Positions 15,473 through 24,012 of a DNA stretch of 32,748 nucleotides are shown in pieces; the first letter of the stretch is position 1, and each line of letters starts with the position of its first letter. The notes under the pieces were generated by a model that was not told the DNA's origin, ran no database searches, and saw nothing but the letters and a program-made list of their open reading frames with translations. Position numbers and translations under genes: made by a program. This stretch comes from Opitutia bacterium (lineage in GTDB: Bacteria; Verrucomicrobiota; Verrucomicrobiae; Opitutales; UBA953). The stretch is from NCBI GenBank assembly GCA_004558035.1, contig SFEJ01000026.1, positions 1 to 32,748 of the forward strand. The letters run 5' to 3'.

Positions 15473-16614
15473 GTCGCGGCTTTCCGGATGCTCCGCGTGA
15501 GGCGGCGGCGCTGGCGTTCGAGGAAAAATCCGAAGGCGAGCAGAAGCGTTCCCGCGAGAACCAGCGCGAGCCCGCTGCTCGTCAGCGAGCCGACGACCTC
15601 CACGGTCAGCGCGAGCGCGGCGAGCAGAATCATCAGCGTTCCCGCGTTCACGAAAAACCTGCGCGAGACGATCGCGCCGAGCCCCATCGCCGCCGCGCCG
15701 CAGACGAAGAGCGAGAGCATCATCGTCGCGTGAATCTCCGCGTCGAAGTCCGAATTGCAGGTCCGGAATCCCAGCGCGAGCGGCACGAACGGGAACACGC
15801 CGACGAGCGTCGCGAGCACGACGCCCGCCGCGCCGAGTTTTTTGCGGAACGTGAACAGCAGCGAGGCGACGAACAAAACGCCCGCGGGAACGAGCGCCCA
15901 TGCGGCGCCCGCGGACGCCTTCGCTTCGTCGTAGCAGAAAGTCTGCGCGAGCAGAATCAGCGCCGGGAACGCCGTCCACAGCGCGATCGGGCCGTAGCCG
16001 CGCACGCATTCCCGCGCCTTTTCGCCGAGCCCGCCGAGAAAAACGCCGAGCGCGGAGACGCCCGCGAAGAACGCGATGAAATAATGGAACGCCGCGCCGC
16101 CGACGTGCGCTTCGTCCAAAAGGCAGGCGATCCAGACCGCCGCCGCGACGAGCGACATCGCGAAGACGCCGCGCAGGCGCACGCACCACGGCAGCAGAAA
16201 AATCCCCAGAAACCACGCGCCGAACGCGCGGGAAGGCTCCGAGGAAATCTGATAAATCTGCCCGTAGAGCGCGATGTTCGCGAGCCACGTTCCCGCGCCG
16301 ACGAAGCAGAGCGTCTCGCCGACGAACGGACGCGGATTTTTCCCGAGCAGAAAACGCAGCCCCGCCGCCCAGAACGCGAGCATCAGCGCGGCGCAGGAAA
16401 TCTGCTTCGCGAGCGGCGGGATCGCCTCCCAGTTCGCGGAGACGAGCAGCACGACGCCCGCGAGCACGAGCAGCCCGCCGAGCGCGGAAAACGCGATGAG
16501 CAGATAATTGCGCGGCTCGCGCGGCGAAAGCCGGAAATGCGCGGCGACGGCGTCCGCCTGTTCGGACGTGATGAGCCCGAGCTCGGCGAGTTTTCGTATT
16601 TCGGAGTATTTCAT
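15448..16614 (-). CDS. DUF2157 integral membrane protein
   Basis: 388 residues. Residues 1-32 are soluble and helical (SEIRKLAELGLITSEQADAVAAHF), the typical DUF2157 N-terminus. About ten hydrophobic helices fill the rest, from LIAFSALGGLLVLAGVVLLV (39-58) to ALVLAGTLLLAFGFFLE near the end. A charged tail (QRRRLTRSIRKAATELESPRA) closes the protein. The function is unknown; the family recurs next to GDYXXLXY proteins, as here. It follows hemA by 72 bases and precedes the GDYXXLXY gene by 42. The last seven residues and stop are encoded by a tandem 16-mer, so the tail may be a recent addition. Confidence 0.87.
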   Translation of the reverse strand: MKYSEIRKLAELGLITSEQADAVAAHFRLSPREPRNYLLIAFSALGGLLVLAGVVLLVSANWEAIPPLAKQISCAALMLAFWAAGLRFLLGKNPRPFVGETLCFVGAGTWLANIALYGQIYQISSEPSRAFGAWFLGIFLLPWCVRLRGVFAMSLVAAAVWIACLLDEAHVGGAAFHYFIAFFAGVSALGVFLGGLGEKARECVRGYGPIALWTAFPALILLAQTFCYDEAKASAGAAWALVPAGVLFVASLLFTFRKKLGAAGVVLATLVGVFPFVPLALGFRTCNSDFDAEIHATMMLSLFVCGAAAMGLGAIVSRRFFVNAGTLMILLAALALTVEVVGSLTSSGLALVLAGTLLLAFGFFLERQRRRLTRSIRKAATELESPRA

Positions 16615-16686
16615 CGGGGAAAAGCTTACGCGGGAACGCTCGGCGTGCCGAGGCGAAATTCCGCCGTTCCCGCGCGCGGGAACGCT

Positions 16687-17721
16687 TCACCCGCGAAGCT
16701 TCCGGAAAAGCTCTTCGGCGCGGCGGGCGAGCTCGGCGCGGCAGGAGACGGCCTCGCGTTCCCGCGCGGAAAGATTTTCGTTCGCGATTTCCGCGAGATC
16801 TTCGAGCCCGTAGATCCAAAGCTCGTCGGCCTCCACGCCCGAGGGAAAATTCCGCGGCATGCCCAGATCGACGAGAAAGAGCGGGCGCCCGCCGCGCGCG
16901 CGCAGAATCCCGCGCAGCGCCTCCGCCGAAATCAGCGGCTCGGCGACGTTCGCGCAGCCGACGACGACGTCCGCCCGCACCGCGCGCGAGGCGACGGAAT
17001 CCAGCTCGACCGCGCCCGCGCCCACAGTGGACGCGAACGCGCGCGCTCTCTCGAAGTTCCGGCTCGCGACGAGCACGTTGCCCGCGCCGCGCGAAACGAA
17101 CGACTGCGCCGTCTTGCGCCCCGCTTCGCCCGTCCCGACGACGAGCACGGAGCAGCGCGACAGCTCGCCGAACACGCGCGCCGCGAGCTCCACGGCGACG
17201 TTCCCGACGCTCACCTGCCCCTGCGAAATCCCCGTGTTCGCGCGCGCCCATTTCGCCGCGTGAAAGCTTTTCTGAAAGACGCGGTTGAGCGCCGCGCCCG
17301 CCGTTCCCGCCGCGAGCGCGGCGTCGTACGCCTGCTTCGTCTGCCCGAGAATCTCCGCCTCGCCGACCATGCGCGAGTCCAGGCCGGAAGCGACTTCGAA
17401 GAGGTGGCGCACGGCGTCCGCGTCCGCGAAGATTTCCGCGTTCTTCAGAATTTCCTCCGCGGGAACGCCGGAAATCCCGGCGAGCGTCTCCGCGATTTTT
17501 TCCGCGCCGGCGGGCGTTCCCGCGGCGTAGAGCTCCACGCGGTTGCAGGTCGAGAGCACGACGCATTCCGGAAATGCGGCGAACGCGCGCGCGGCGTAGA
17601 GCGCGGCGAGGCGTTCCCGCGGGAGCGCGAGCCGCTCCAGCACGGAAAGTTCCGCCGTGCGGAAATTGCAGGAAAGCGCGAGCAGGCGCGCGCGCGCGGC
17701 ATCGACGGGAACGCCGTTCAT
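16687..17721 (-). CDS. hemA: Glutamyl-tRNA reductase, C-terminally short
   Basis: 344 residues. HemA reduces glutamyl-tRNA to glutamate-1-semialdehyde with NADPH, the committed step of tetrapyrrole synthesis by the C5 route. The catalytic cysteine is C59 in LSTCNRVELYA, the substrate block is MVGEAEILGQ (118-127), and the NADPH-binding loop is GTGEAGRKTA (196-205). Typical enzymes have 410-450 residues and end in a long helical dimerisation domain. This one stops soon after the connecting helix, at EELFRKLRG, so about 70-80 residues are missing. The frame ends at a clear stop codon, and GC-rich non-coding sequence follows. The start overlaps the stop of the HemX-like gene in an ATGA, indicating translational coupling. 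Confidence 0.93.
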   Translation of the reverse strand: MNGVPVDAARARLLALSCNFRTAELSVLERLALPRERLAALYAARAFAAFPECVVLSTCNRVELYAAGTPAGAEKIAETLAGISGVPAEEILKNAEIFADADAVRHLFEVASGLDSRMVGEAEILGQTKQAYDAALAAGTAGAALNRVFQKSFHAAKWARANTGISQGQVSVGNVAVELAARVFGELSRCSVLVVGTGEAGRKTAQSFVSRGAGNVLVASRNFERARAFASTVGAGAVELDSVASRAVRADVVVGCANVAEPLISAEALRGILRARGGRPLFLVDLGMPRNFPSGVEADELWIYGLEDLAEIANENLSAREREAVSCRAELARRAEELFRKLRG

Positions 17722-18599
17722 CGCGCGGCGGCCTCCTCCGCCTTCGGCGAGTCCGCGGCGGCGGCGTCCGTCGCGTTCTTCACGCACGCGGAACCGCCGA
17801 GAAAGACGAGCGCCGCGACGAAAATTCCCAGCCCGACGCGCGCGAACTTCAGCGCGGAAAGCCGCCCGAGCCGCCGCAGCGCCGTCGCCGCGGAAAATCC
17901 GAAAAACATCGCGACCGCGAGCGACGCCTTGTAGAGCGCGAACACGGAGGCGAGCCGCCCGCCGCCCGCGAGCACCGCGATGCCGAGCGCCGCGCCGACG
18001 CCGAAAATCACCGTTCCCGCGGCGCACAGGCGCCCGCCGATGCGATCCAGCGAAGCCAGGTCCGGCAGACGCGAAAAAAACGCGCCCGTCCGCCGCGTCC
18101 GCAGCGCGCGGTTCTGAATCAGGTAGATGAGCCAGACCATCGCCGCCGCCGAAAAGCACGCGTAGCCGACCGTGACGAATCCCGCGTGCACGCCCGCCCA
18201 GGGCGACGCCGCCGCGAGCGTTTCCGCGGGAACGGGCGCCGCGTCCCAGCCGCTCCCGCCGGCGAAGCCCGCCGCGCAGAGCGTTCCCGCCGCCGCCGTC
18301 CCGAAGACCGTCGGCACGCGCAGCGTCCACACGACGCGCAGGAACACGACGAAGAAGACCGCGAACCAGCCCAGGCACTGGAAAATCTCGAAGACGTCCG
18401 AAACCGGAAACGCGCCGCGCGCCGTCCCGCGCGCGAAAAGCGCCCAGCTCAGCGCCGCCCACGCGGCGCCGGCGAGAATCCTTTCCGCCCACGCCCGCCC
18501 GCGGAGACGCGTCGGCGCGACGAGGGCGCACAGCACGGAGCCGAAAAACAGCGCCGCCGCGAGCGCGAAGAATTCCCTGTTCTCGAAAATCTCGTTCAT
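17718..18599 (-). CDS. HemX/CcsA-family cytochrome c assembly membrane protein
   Basis: 293 residues with about eight hydrophobic helices. The segment WAGVHAGFVTVGYACFSAAAM (about 134-154) carries the His and aromatic pattern of the CcsA/CcmC/HemX haem-handling family. The tail after about residue 275 is small and Ala-rich. In many bacteria a protein of this type, usually called HemX, is encoded directly before hemA and influences HemA level. CcsA proper instead works in haem attachment to cytochrome c. The ATGA overlap with hemA favours the HemX assignment. A CATAAT hexamer lies 8 bases upstream of the start and no Shine-Dalgarno is seen, so this may be the first gene of the long minus-strand block. 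Confidence 0.85.
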   Translation of the reverse strand: MNEIFENREFFALAAALFFGSVLCALVAPTRLRGRAWAERILAGAAWAALSWALFARGTARGAFPVSDVFEIFQCLGWFAVFFVVFLRVVWTLRVPTVFGTAAAGTLCAAGFAGGSGWDAAPVPAETLAAASPWAGVHAGFVTVGYACFSAAAMVWLIYLIQNRALRTRRTGAFFSRLPDLASLDRIGGRLCAAGTVIFGVGAALGIAVLAGGGRLASVFALYKASLAVAMFFGFSAATALRRLGRLSALKFARVGLGIFVAALVFLGGSACVKNATDAAAADSPKAEEAAAR

Positions 18600-18607
18600 G
18601 GCGCGCC

Positions 18608-18613
18608 ATTATG
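18608..18613 (-). promoter_or_regulatory. -10-like CATAAT close to the hemX-like start
   Basis: Minus-strand CATAAT ends 8 bases before the ATG at 18599, in the 127-base divergent region shared with trpB. A transcript would begin at or next to the start codon. The -35 region is not recognisable. Confidence 0.4.
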
Positions 18614-18710
18614 CGCCCGAGCCCGCCGCTTGGAAAGATTTTACGAGCGTCCCGCCCGGGCGCCGCGCGATCTCGACTTTTTGCGCTCGCGTGGGCGGGC
18701 GCTTCGCGCG

Positions 18711-18716
18711 TAATAT
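18711..18716 (+). promoter_or_regulatory. -10-like TAATAT close to the trpB start
   Basis: TAATAT lies 10 bases before the trpB ATG, separated by pyrimidine-rich cggttctcct with no Shine-Dalgarno. It is the only AT-rich hexamer in a very GC-rich divergent region, which makes a promoter with an almost leaderless mRNA plausible. Confidence 0.45.
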
Positions 18717-18726
18717 CGGTTCTCCT

Positions 18727-19950
18727 ATGAACAACGAACAGCTCCCCGCTCACAAACGTCTTCCCGACGCCAAAGGATTTTTCGGAAAATTCGGCGGCTC
18801 CTTCATCCCGCCGGAACTTCAGCGCGAAATGGACAAGATCGCCCACGCGTATCACACCATCTGCCGCTCGCACGACTTCATCCAGGAGCTGCGCGGCATC
18901 CGCAAGCACTTCCAGGGCCGCCCGACGCCCGTCTATTACTGCAAGAACCTGACGGAAAAAATCGGCGGCGCGCGCATTTATCTCAAGCGCGAAGACCTGA
19001 ACCACACCGGCGCGCACAAGCTCAACCACTGCATGGGCGAGGCGCTGCTCGCGAAGTATCTCGGCAAGAAAAAGCTCATCGCCGAGACGGGAGCGGGTCA
19101 GCACGGCGTCGCGCTCGCCACGGCGGGCGCCTACTTCGGCATTCCCGTGGAAATCCACATGGGCGAAGTGGACATCAAAAAAGAATACCCGAACGTGGTG
19201 CGCATGAAGGTGCTCGGCGCGAAGGTCGTCTCCGTGACGCGCGGCGACAAGACGCTGAAGGAGGCCGTCGATTCCGCGTTCGAGGCGTATCTCGCCGATC
19301 CCGTGAACTCGATCTACTGCATCGGCTCGGTCGTCGGACCGCATCCGTTCCCGCTGATGGTGCGCGAATTCCAGCGCGTCGTCGGCATCGAGGCGCGCGA
19401 ACAGTTTCTGGAAATGACGGGCGAACTGCCCGACAACGTCTGCGCGTGCGTCGGCGGCGGCTCGAACGCGGCGGGCTTCTTCCACGGCTTCGTGGACGAT
19501 CCCGTGGAAATCTACGGCGTGGAGCCGCTCGGCCGCGGCGCGAAGCTCGGCGACCACGCGTGCTCGCTCGCCTACGGCTCCGAGGGCATCATGCACGGCT
19601 TCAACTCGATCATGCTCAAGGACGCGAAGGGCGAACCCGCACCCGTCTATTCGGCGGCGAGCGGGCTGGACTATCCGTCCGTCGGCCCCGAGCACGCGTT
19701 CTGGCACGAGACGGGACGCGAAAAGGCGGTGCAGGTCGACGACGACGAGGCGATCACGGCGTTCTTCCGCCTCTCGCGCCTCGAAGGCATCATTCCCGCG
19801 CTCGAAAGCGCGCACGCCGTGGCGTTCGCGACGAAGCTCGCGCGGGAACGCCCGACGGACTCCATTCTCGTGAATCTCTCCGGCCGCGGCGACAAGGATC
19901 TCGACTACGTCATGGAACGCTTCGGCGAGTACGCCGAACGCGAGTACTGA
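18727..19950 (+). CDS. trpB: Tryptophan synthase beta chain
   Basis: 407 residues. TrpB condenses indole with serine to give tryptophan. It belongs to the ordinary TrpB1 type: FGGSFIPPELQ near the N-terminus, the PLP lysine K98 in LNHTGAHKLNH, the catalytic E120 in IAETGAGQHG, and the phosphate loop VGGGSNAAG. No trpA or other trp gene follows, so the gene is separate from any trp operon within this window. The start at 18727 gives the standard length and homology from the first residues. No Shine-Dalgarno is present; a TAATAT hexamer 10 bases upstream may be the -10. A strong terminator follows at 20008-20044. The GGGAAC core is rare here (two copies), as in other highly conserved genes of the window. 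Confidence 0.96.
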   Translation: MNNEQLPAHKRLPDAKGFFGKFGGSFIPPELQREMDKIAHAYHTICRSHDFIQELRGIRKHFQGRPTPVYYCKNLTEKIGGARIYLKREDLNHTGAHKLNHCMGEALLAKYLGKKKLIAETGAGQHGVALATAGAYFGIPVEIHMGEVDIKKEYPNVVRMKVLGAKVVSVTRGDKTLKEAVDSAFEAYLADPVNSIYCIGSVVGPHPFPLMVREFQRVVGIEAREQFLEMTGELPDNVCACVGGGSNAAGFFHGFVDDPVEIYGVEPLGRGAKLGDHACSLAYGSEGIMHGFNSIMLKDAKGEPAPVYSAASGLDYPSVGPEHAFWHETGREKAVQVDDDEAITAFFRLSRLEGIIPALESAHAVAFATKLARERPTDSILVNLSGRGDKDLDYVMERFGEYAEREY

Positions 19951-20007
19951 GCGCGTCTGCGGGAGGCGCGGCGGGAACGCGAAAGCGCGAATTTCCGCGA
20001 ATTTTTT

Positions 20008-20044
20008 GGAGGGCGATCGTTTCGGTCGCCCTCCGAGTTTTTTT
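20008..20044 (+). terminator. Intrinsic terminator after trpB
   Basis: GGAGGGCGA (20008-20016) pairs with TCGCCCTCC (20026-20034), followed by gagTTTTTTT. Its GCGA/TCGC core relates it to the hairpin cluster just downstream. Confidence 0.85.
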
Positions 20045-20058
20045 ACGGAAAATTTTTG

Positions 20059-20329
20059 TAGGGGAGACATTCTTGTCGCTTCATCGAACTCCGCAGGCAC
20101 AAAATTTTTTCCCGCCGAGCCCCAAAAGCGCAAAGATTTTTACTGGAAGTCTCAGAAGTCGAAAGAAGTTTTCTTTTTGGGGAAGCGACTTTCTAGTCGC
20201 TTGGTGAAATCCCTCCGAAGGAAATTTCCTTGAAGAAGGTTTCCGAAAAGCGACTGGAAAGTCGCTTCCCCGGAAGGGAGACGTTTTTGGGGAAGCGACT
20301 CGGCTCCACGCTTCGCTCACCTGTCGCTT
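20059..20329. repeat. Cluster of GCGAC/GTCGC hairpin elements
   Basis: Non-coding. It holds a partial element, ggggagacattcttgtcgctt, at about 20061-20081. Two perfect 8-bp hairpins follow: AAGCGACT-ttct-AGTCGCTT (20183-20202) and AAGCGACT-ggaa-AGTCGCTT (20248-20267). A longer-looped one has arms aagcgac (20293-20299) and gtcgctt (20323-20329). The first and last complete elements also share flanks: tttttggggaagcgact before and gaaatcc(c)tcc after, about 110 bases apart. The stretch 19951-20549 holds no gene that I can support. Confidence 0.7.
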
Positions 20330-20355
20330 TTTTGAAATCCTCCCCACACAGATTT

Positions 20356-20407
20356 CCCTTAACCTTCTACCCTTTTAACCTTTAACTTTTTTCCCCCAAC
20401 CTTTTTC
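20356..20407. repeat. Degenerate TTAACCTTT array
   Basis: cttaacctt / ctacccttt / taaccttt / aactttttt / cccccaaccttttt follow one another, an AT-rich patch just beyond the terminator of the PEP-CTERM gene. It is the same style as the other rhyming arrays, with a different word. Confidence 0.55.
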
Positions 20408-20437
20408 AAAAAACCCTCGCGGATTTCTCCGCGAGGG
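20408..20437 (-). terminator. Intrinsic terminator of the PEP-CTERM gene
   Basis: CCCTCGCGGA (20414-20423) and TCCGCGAGGG (20428-20437) make a perfect 10-bp stem with a 4-base loop. Read on the minus strand it is followed by TTTTTTG. Between it and the stop at 20550 a second stem pairs 20465-20476 with 20528-20539 (GCTCAAaGCCGG with CCGGCcTTGAGC, one mismatch), probably in the 3' untranslated region. Confidence 0.85.
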
Positions 20438-20549
20438 CACCCTATAACACACACTATGAAAAGAGCTCAAAGCCGGACGCGCGCGCCGAAACGAAAGCTT
20501 GGGTTTGTCCGAGTCCGCCGCGGACGCCCGGCCTTGAGCCCAAAATTTC

Positions 20550-23500
20550 TCACGGCTTTTTGCGTCGTCGGCGGCTCGACATCGAGAAACCGAGCGCCGT
20601 CGCGCCCGCGAGCAGCCCGAACAGCGACGGCTCCGGAATCGCGACGAGCGCGTAGACGCCTTCTTGGCCCACGACCGCCTCCAGCTTCCAAAGCCGCTCA
20701 AGCGAATCGCTCAGCTTGATCGTCACGCCGTTCGCCAACGTGCCGTCGTAAATTCTGTAGGAATCCTGCGCTGCTTCCGCCGCGACGTTCATCGCCTCGT
20801 TCTCGAGGGAAAGCGTGATCGTCGTTCCCGACGCCAGCTTGTTCGCGCCGGAAATCGCCGCGACGGCGGCGCCGTTCGTCGTTTTGTACGCGTCGCCCAA
20901 GGCGATTTCGATGTTCGTCTGCGCGAGCTTCACGCCCTCCGCGATCGCAAGCTGTCCGCCGGCGATCTTCACGACGTTCGTGTCCGCGCCCGTGCCGAGC
21001 GCGTTCGCGCTGCCCGCGACGAGCTTGCCTTCCGCAATCGTTACGCTTCCGGTGAAATTGTTGGCGCCGTCGTTCGGCTTGAGCTCGAGCGTTCCCGCGC
21101 CCGTCTTCTTCAGCGCGCCGTCCGTCTCCCTCGAAGACAAGCTCGTGTCCGCGACGACTTTGGTCACTTCCAGCGTCGCGCCCGCTTCGACGACCTCGAA
21201 AATCAGCGTCGAGTTCTTCCCGTCCGCGAGCCCGATATGCTGCCCGGAGTCCGTGTTGTGCGTCACGTAGCTTGCTTCCGTTCCCGAGTATCTGTACGTT
21301 CCCTCGCCGCCGGTGATGGAAAAGCCGCGCTTGGACGCGTATTCCCCTTCATTTTTCTGCGCGAGCGTCACTTCGAGGGTTCCGCCGTTTGAAATCTGCA
21401 GCTGAGATTGGGCATACGCGGTTCCCAGGCTGGTGCCTTTTTCCCATGTTCCCGTGGAAATTTTCACGGTGCTCTTTTCTCCGTCGATCATAAGAATCGA
21501 GCTTGAGCCCCATACTCCCGTTCGTTTGTTCTTGTTGTTCGTCAGATCCAGCACGGTGCCGTTGGTCACTTTCACCGTACCGCCGTTGAGATTCAGTTTG
21601 GTTATGGTCGTTTCTCCGGCGAACACCGTGACGCCGGCGTCCGCCGAGAACGCACCGAGATTCACCGTGTTCGTGAACGTCAGCGTGCCGCGGTCGGTGT
21701 GCGCAAGCGTTCCCGTGCCGGAAACTTTGTTCGAGATCGTGACGTTTCCGTTCTCGTAAAGACGAATCGCTCCTCCGTTTTTACCGACGGAAATCGCCTT
21801 GTCGAAAGTTCCGCTTGCATTGCGGAATTGAATTCCTCCGCCGTTGAGCTCAATCTGCGCCGTACCGCCGAGACGGCTTGTGTCGATGGCGCTGGAACTC
21901 GCCTCGTCCGAGTTCCAGCCGTCGTCTTTAGTCCCTTGTTTCGAGAGCATGTCCACAACGCCGCTCGTAATCGAGAGCGTTCCCGTGAAATTCTCGGAGA
22001 GCTTCACCCAGCTGAAGCTCGCGTTGTATGCGGGCGTATTGTTATTGTCGTTGTTAGTTCCGGGAGTCGTATGTCCTACCGCCGCGAACTCGATTCTCCC
22101 GGCGCCCGCGACGTTGCCGAAATCTGTGCAGCCGGCGGCGGAATTGTTTCCGCCCGCAATGGCGACGGTCGTCGAGTCCGAAAGTTTGATTGTCCCCGAA
22201 TTCTGAATTGACGACGAAATCGTGACGTTCCCGCCGGAAAGGTCGAGCGTCGCGCCGGCGCCGACGGAAACCGTCGAGAAGTAGCTCGTTCCCTTGAACG
22301 CCTGCGTGCCCGTCCCCGTGAGCGAGAGCGCGACGCCCTTGCCGGGAGCCCCGACCGTTCCCGCGAAGGACGAGCCGTCCTTCGCGTTCGCGATGTTCAG
22401 CTTCGAGCCCGCCGCGACGGAGCCGTCCCCGCTCAAGCCGCCGAAGGTCGAATCCGTGCTCCAGTTCAGCTCTACGGCGGAGTTGAGCGTGATTTTTCCG
22501 GTGAAATTCGACGCGCCAGAAATGTTCAGTTTGTTCGCGCCGGCGTTGTTGTAGGAGCTCGTATTAAGATCGCCGCTTCCCGCGAGCGTGCTGATGTTCA
22601 GGATGCCGCTTTTCTGAAACGCGATCGTCGTACCTCCGGAAAGAATGGTGGTCGTTCTCGTGAGGTTCACGGTGCGATTCTCACTATCCCAAACACCGAC
22701 ACGGATTGCGGTATTGGAAAGCCCGACGTCCTTCTCAAAGCTCTTCGTGGATGCGCCGAGGAAGACATTGTTAGAAAGGTTGAACTCCTTCTCACTCCCG
22801 AATTGGACATGCGAATCGCCGAGGAAATAGAGATCGCCGGCGTCGGAAAACGCGCTTGCCGTCGCCTGCCAGTAGCCGGAATTGATCCAGACCGCGCCGC
22901 CGCCCGTGATCAGACCAAGTTTCATTTCTTTAGAAGCATTGAGTTGAAGACTGTACCCATTCGTATTGATGTCCGCGATTGCCGTCGTATCACTCCCCGT
23001 CGTGAAGGTCACAATGGAGTTTTTCGCGAGTGATGTAGTGTTGTCCTCAGGTGTCGCAAAATCCGTCGTCTTCGGCATCCCCTTCTCGTCGAAAGTCGGC
23101 CACGGCTTTCTGCTCGTCGTTTCGGCGGAGGCGGCGGCGACGCCGGAAGAGCTTGCGAGGGAGTAGGAGGCGGTCGCCGCGGGAACGGCGGCGAAAACGC
23201 CGCGCGTGCTGAAGAAGGCGGCGGGAAGAATCGCGCTCGCACCGGAAGAGGAAGTCGTCGTCGCGACGGCGGCGGGCGTTCCCGCGTCGGAGGCGCTCGC
23301 CGAGCCGAGGGAGACGTCGGCGGCGATGGAAGCGCGCGTGAGCGTGTCCGCGAGCGAGACCGTTCCCGCGGCGGGAACGGAGACGGAAGGCGTCGGCGTC
23401 GCGGCGGGAACGGCGAGCTCGGCGCCCGCGGTCGCGAGCGCGCCGCCGGAGGAGAGCCCTCCGCCCGTGCCCTTGACGGCGCGGATTCCCGCGAAGCGCG

Positions 23501-23786
23501 CGGCGGCGGCGTAGCGCGCGATCCACTCGCGCATCATGGTTTCGGTGGAAAGTTCGTCCGGCGCCGCGGCTTCGTCGAGCTCGACGAGGGCGTCGTCGGC
23601 GAGGAGGAGTTCGAGCGCGTCGGCCTCGTCCTGCGTTTCCTCGGCGGCGGGCGCGTCGGCGAGCGGGAGCGCGTTTTTCGTGTCGGCAGGAAGTTCCTGG
23701 TCGTTCAGGAGCGGCTTCGTTTCGGCGCGAAGAGAGAGGCTCGTCGCCGCGGCGGCGATGAGCGTAGAGATCAAGATGTGCTTCAT
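20550..23786 (-). CDS. Secreted PEP-CTERM protein with autotransporter-type beta-strand repeats
   Basis: 1078 residues. A signal peptide covers 1-21 (MKHILISTLIAAAATSLSLRA). An acidic stretch follows (about 30-80), then an Ala/Ser/Thr/Val-rich linker (about 85-230). From about 280 to 1030 runs a Ser/Thr/Gly/Asn-rich beta-helix-like region with autotransporter-associated strand repeats, for example GAGTLELKPNDGANNFTGSV and then TIAEGKLVAGSANALGTG. The tail is IPEPS (1050-1054), a hydrophobic helix and SSRRRRKKP. This is a PEP-CTERM sorting signal, recognised by an exosortase (EpsH/XrtA type) not encoded in this window. No outer-membrane barrel is present, so it is a surface or matrix protein, not a true autotransporter; the ligand is unknown. 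The start could also be 23792. A TATAAC hexamer lies 10 bases before 23786. Base composition is less GC-rich than in its neighbours. Confidence 0.9.
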   Translation of the reverse strand: MKHILISTLIAAAATSLSLRAETKPLLNDQELPADTKNALPLADAPAAEETQDEADALELLLADDALVELDEAAAPDELSTETMMREWIARYAAAARFAGIRAVKGTGGGLSSGGALATAGAELAVPAATPTPSVSVPAAGTVSLADTLTRASIAADVSLGSASASDAGTPAAVATTTSSSGASAILPAAFFSTRGVFAAVPAATASYSLASSSGVAAASAETTSRKPWPTFDEKGMPKTTDFATPEDNTTSLAKNSIVTFTTGSDTTAIADINTNGYSLQLNASKEMKLGLITGGGAVWINSGYWQATASAFSDAGDLYFLGDSHVQFGSEKEFNLSNNVFLGASTKSFEKDVGLSNTAIRVGVWDSENRTVNLTRTTTILSGGTTIAFQKSGILNISTLAGSGDLNTSSYNNAGANKLNISGASNFTGKITLNSAVELNWSTDSTFGGLSGDGSVAAGSKLNIANAKDGSSFAGTVGAPGKGVALSLTGTGTQAFKGTSYFSTVSVGAGATLDLSGGNVTISSSIQNSGTIKLSDSTTVAIAGGNNSAAGCTDFGNVAGAGRIEFAAVGHTTPGTNNDNNNTPAYNASFSWVKLSENFTGTLSITSGVVDMLSKQGTKDDGWNSDEASSSAIDTSRLGGTAQIELNGGGIQFRNASGTFDKAISVGKNGGAIRLYENGNVTISNKVSGTGTLAHTDRGTLTFTNTVNLGAFSADAGVTVFAGETTITKLNLNGGTVKVTNGTVLDLTNNKNKRTGVWGSSSILMIDGEKSTVKISTGTWEKGTSLGTAYAQSQLQISNGGTLEVTLAQKNEGEYASKRGFSITGGEGTYRYSGTEASYVTHNTDSGQHIGLADGKNSTLIFEVVEAGATLEVTKVVADTSLSSRETDGALKKTGAGTLELKPNDGANNFTGSVTIAEGKLVAGSANALGTGADTNVVKIAGGQLAIAEGVKLAQTNIEIALGDAYKTTNGAAVAAISGANKLASGTTITLSLENEAMNVAAEAAQDSYRIYDGTLANGVTIKLSDSLERLWKLEAVVGQEGVYALVAIPEPSLFGLLAGATALGFSMSSRRRRKKP

Positions 23787-23838
23787 TTGCATTGCAGTTA
23801 TAGATTTCCTTAAATCGAAAACTTCGGTCAAATATGTA

Positions 23839-24012
23839 CGGTTAGAAATACCGAGGGGGAAACGCCGTCCGAGCCGCATGAACAAAAGGATTTCCGTCTC
23901 GACGAGATTTCGCGTTTTCGCGCGCGGGGCGTTCCCGCGAGTCTTCGCCGGGCGCAACCTTCCGCGCTTTTCCGTGGGCAAAACTTTGCGCTTGCCTCGG
24001 TATTTCTAACCG
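23839..24012. mobile_element. 174-bp element with perfect 18-bp inverted termini (MITE-like)
   Basis: CGGTTAGAAATACCGAGG (23839-23856) is repeated exactly inverted as CCTCGGTATTTCTAACCG (23995-24012). The 138-base interior has open frames on the minus strand but no recognisable protein, and holds the small palindrome TCTCGACGAGA. Size and termini fit a non-autonomous transposable or other mobile repeat. I see no target-site duplication. It sits 52 bases upstream of the PEP-CTERM gene start and may include its promoter. Confidence 0.55.

Noticed and set aside
17574..18713. Long plus-strand frame antisense to the hemX-like and hemA genes
   Set aside because: Only charged low-complexity translation; the opposite strand shows membrane helices and HemA motifs with an ATGA overlap.
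20059..20329. CRISPR or tRNA cluster
   Set aside because: Hairpins are short palindromes at irregular spacing; no cloverleaf or spacer pattern.
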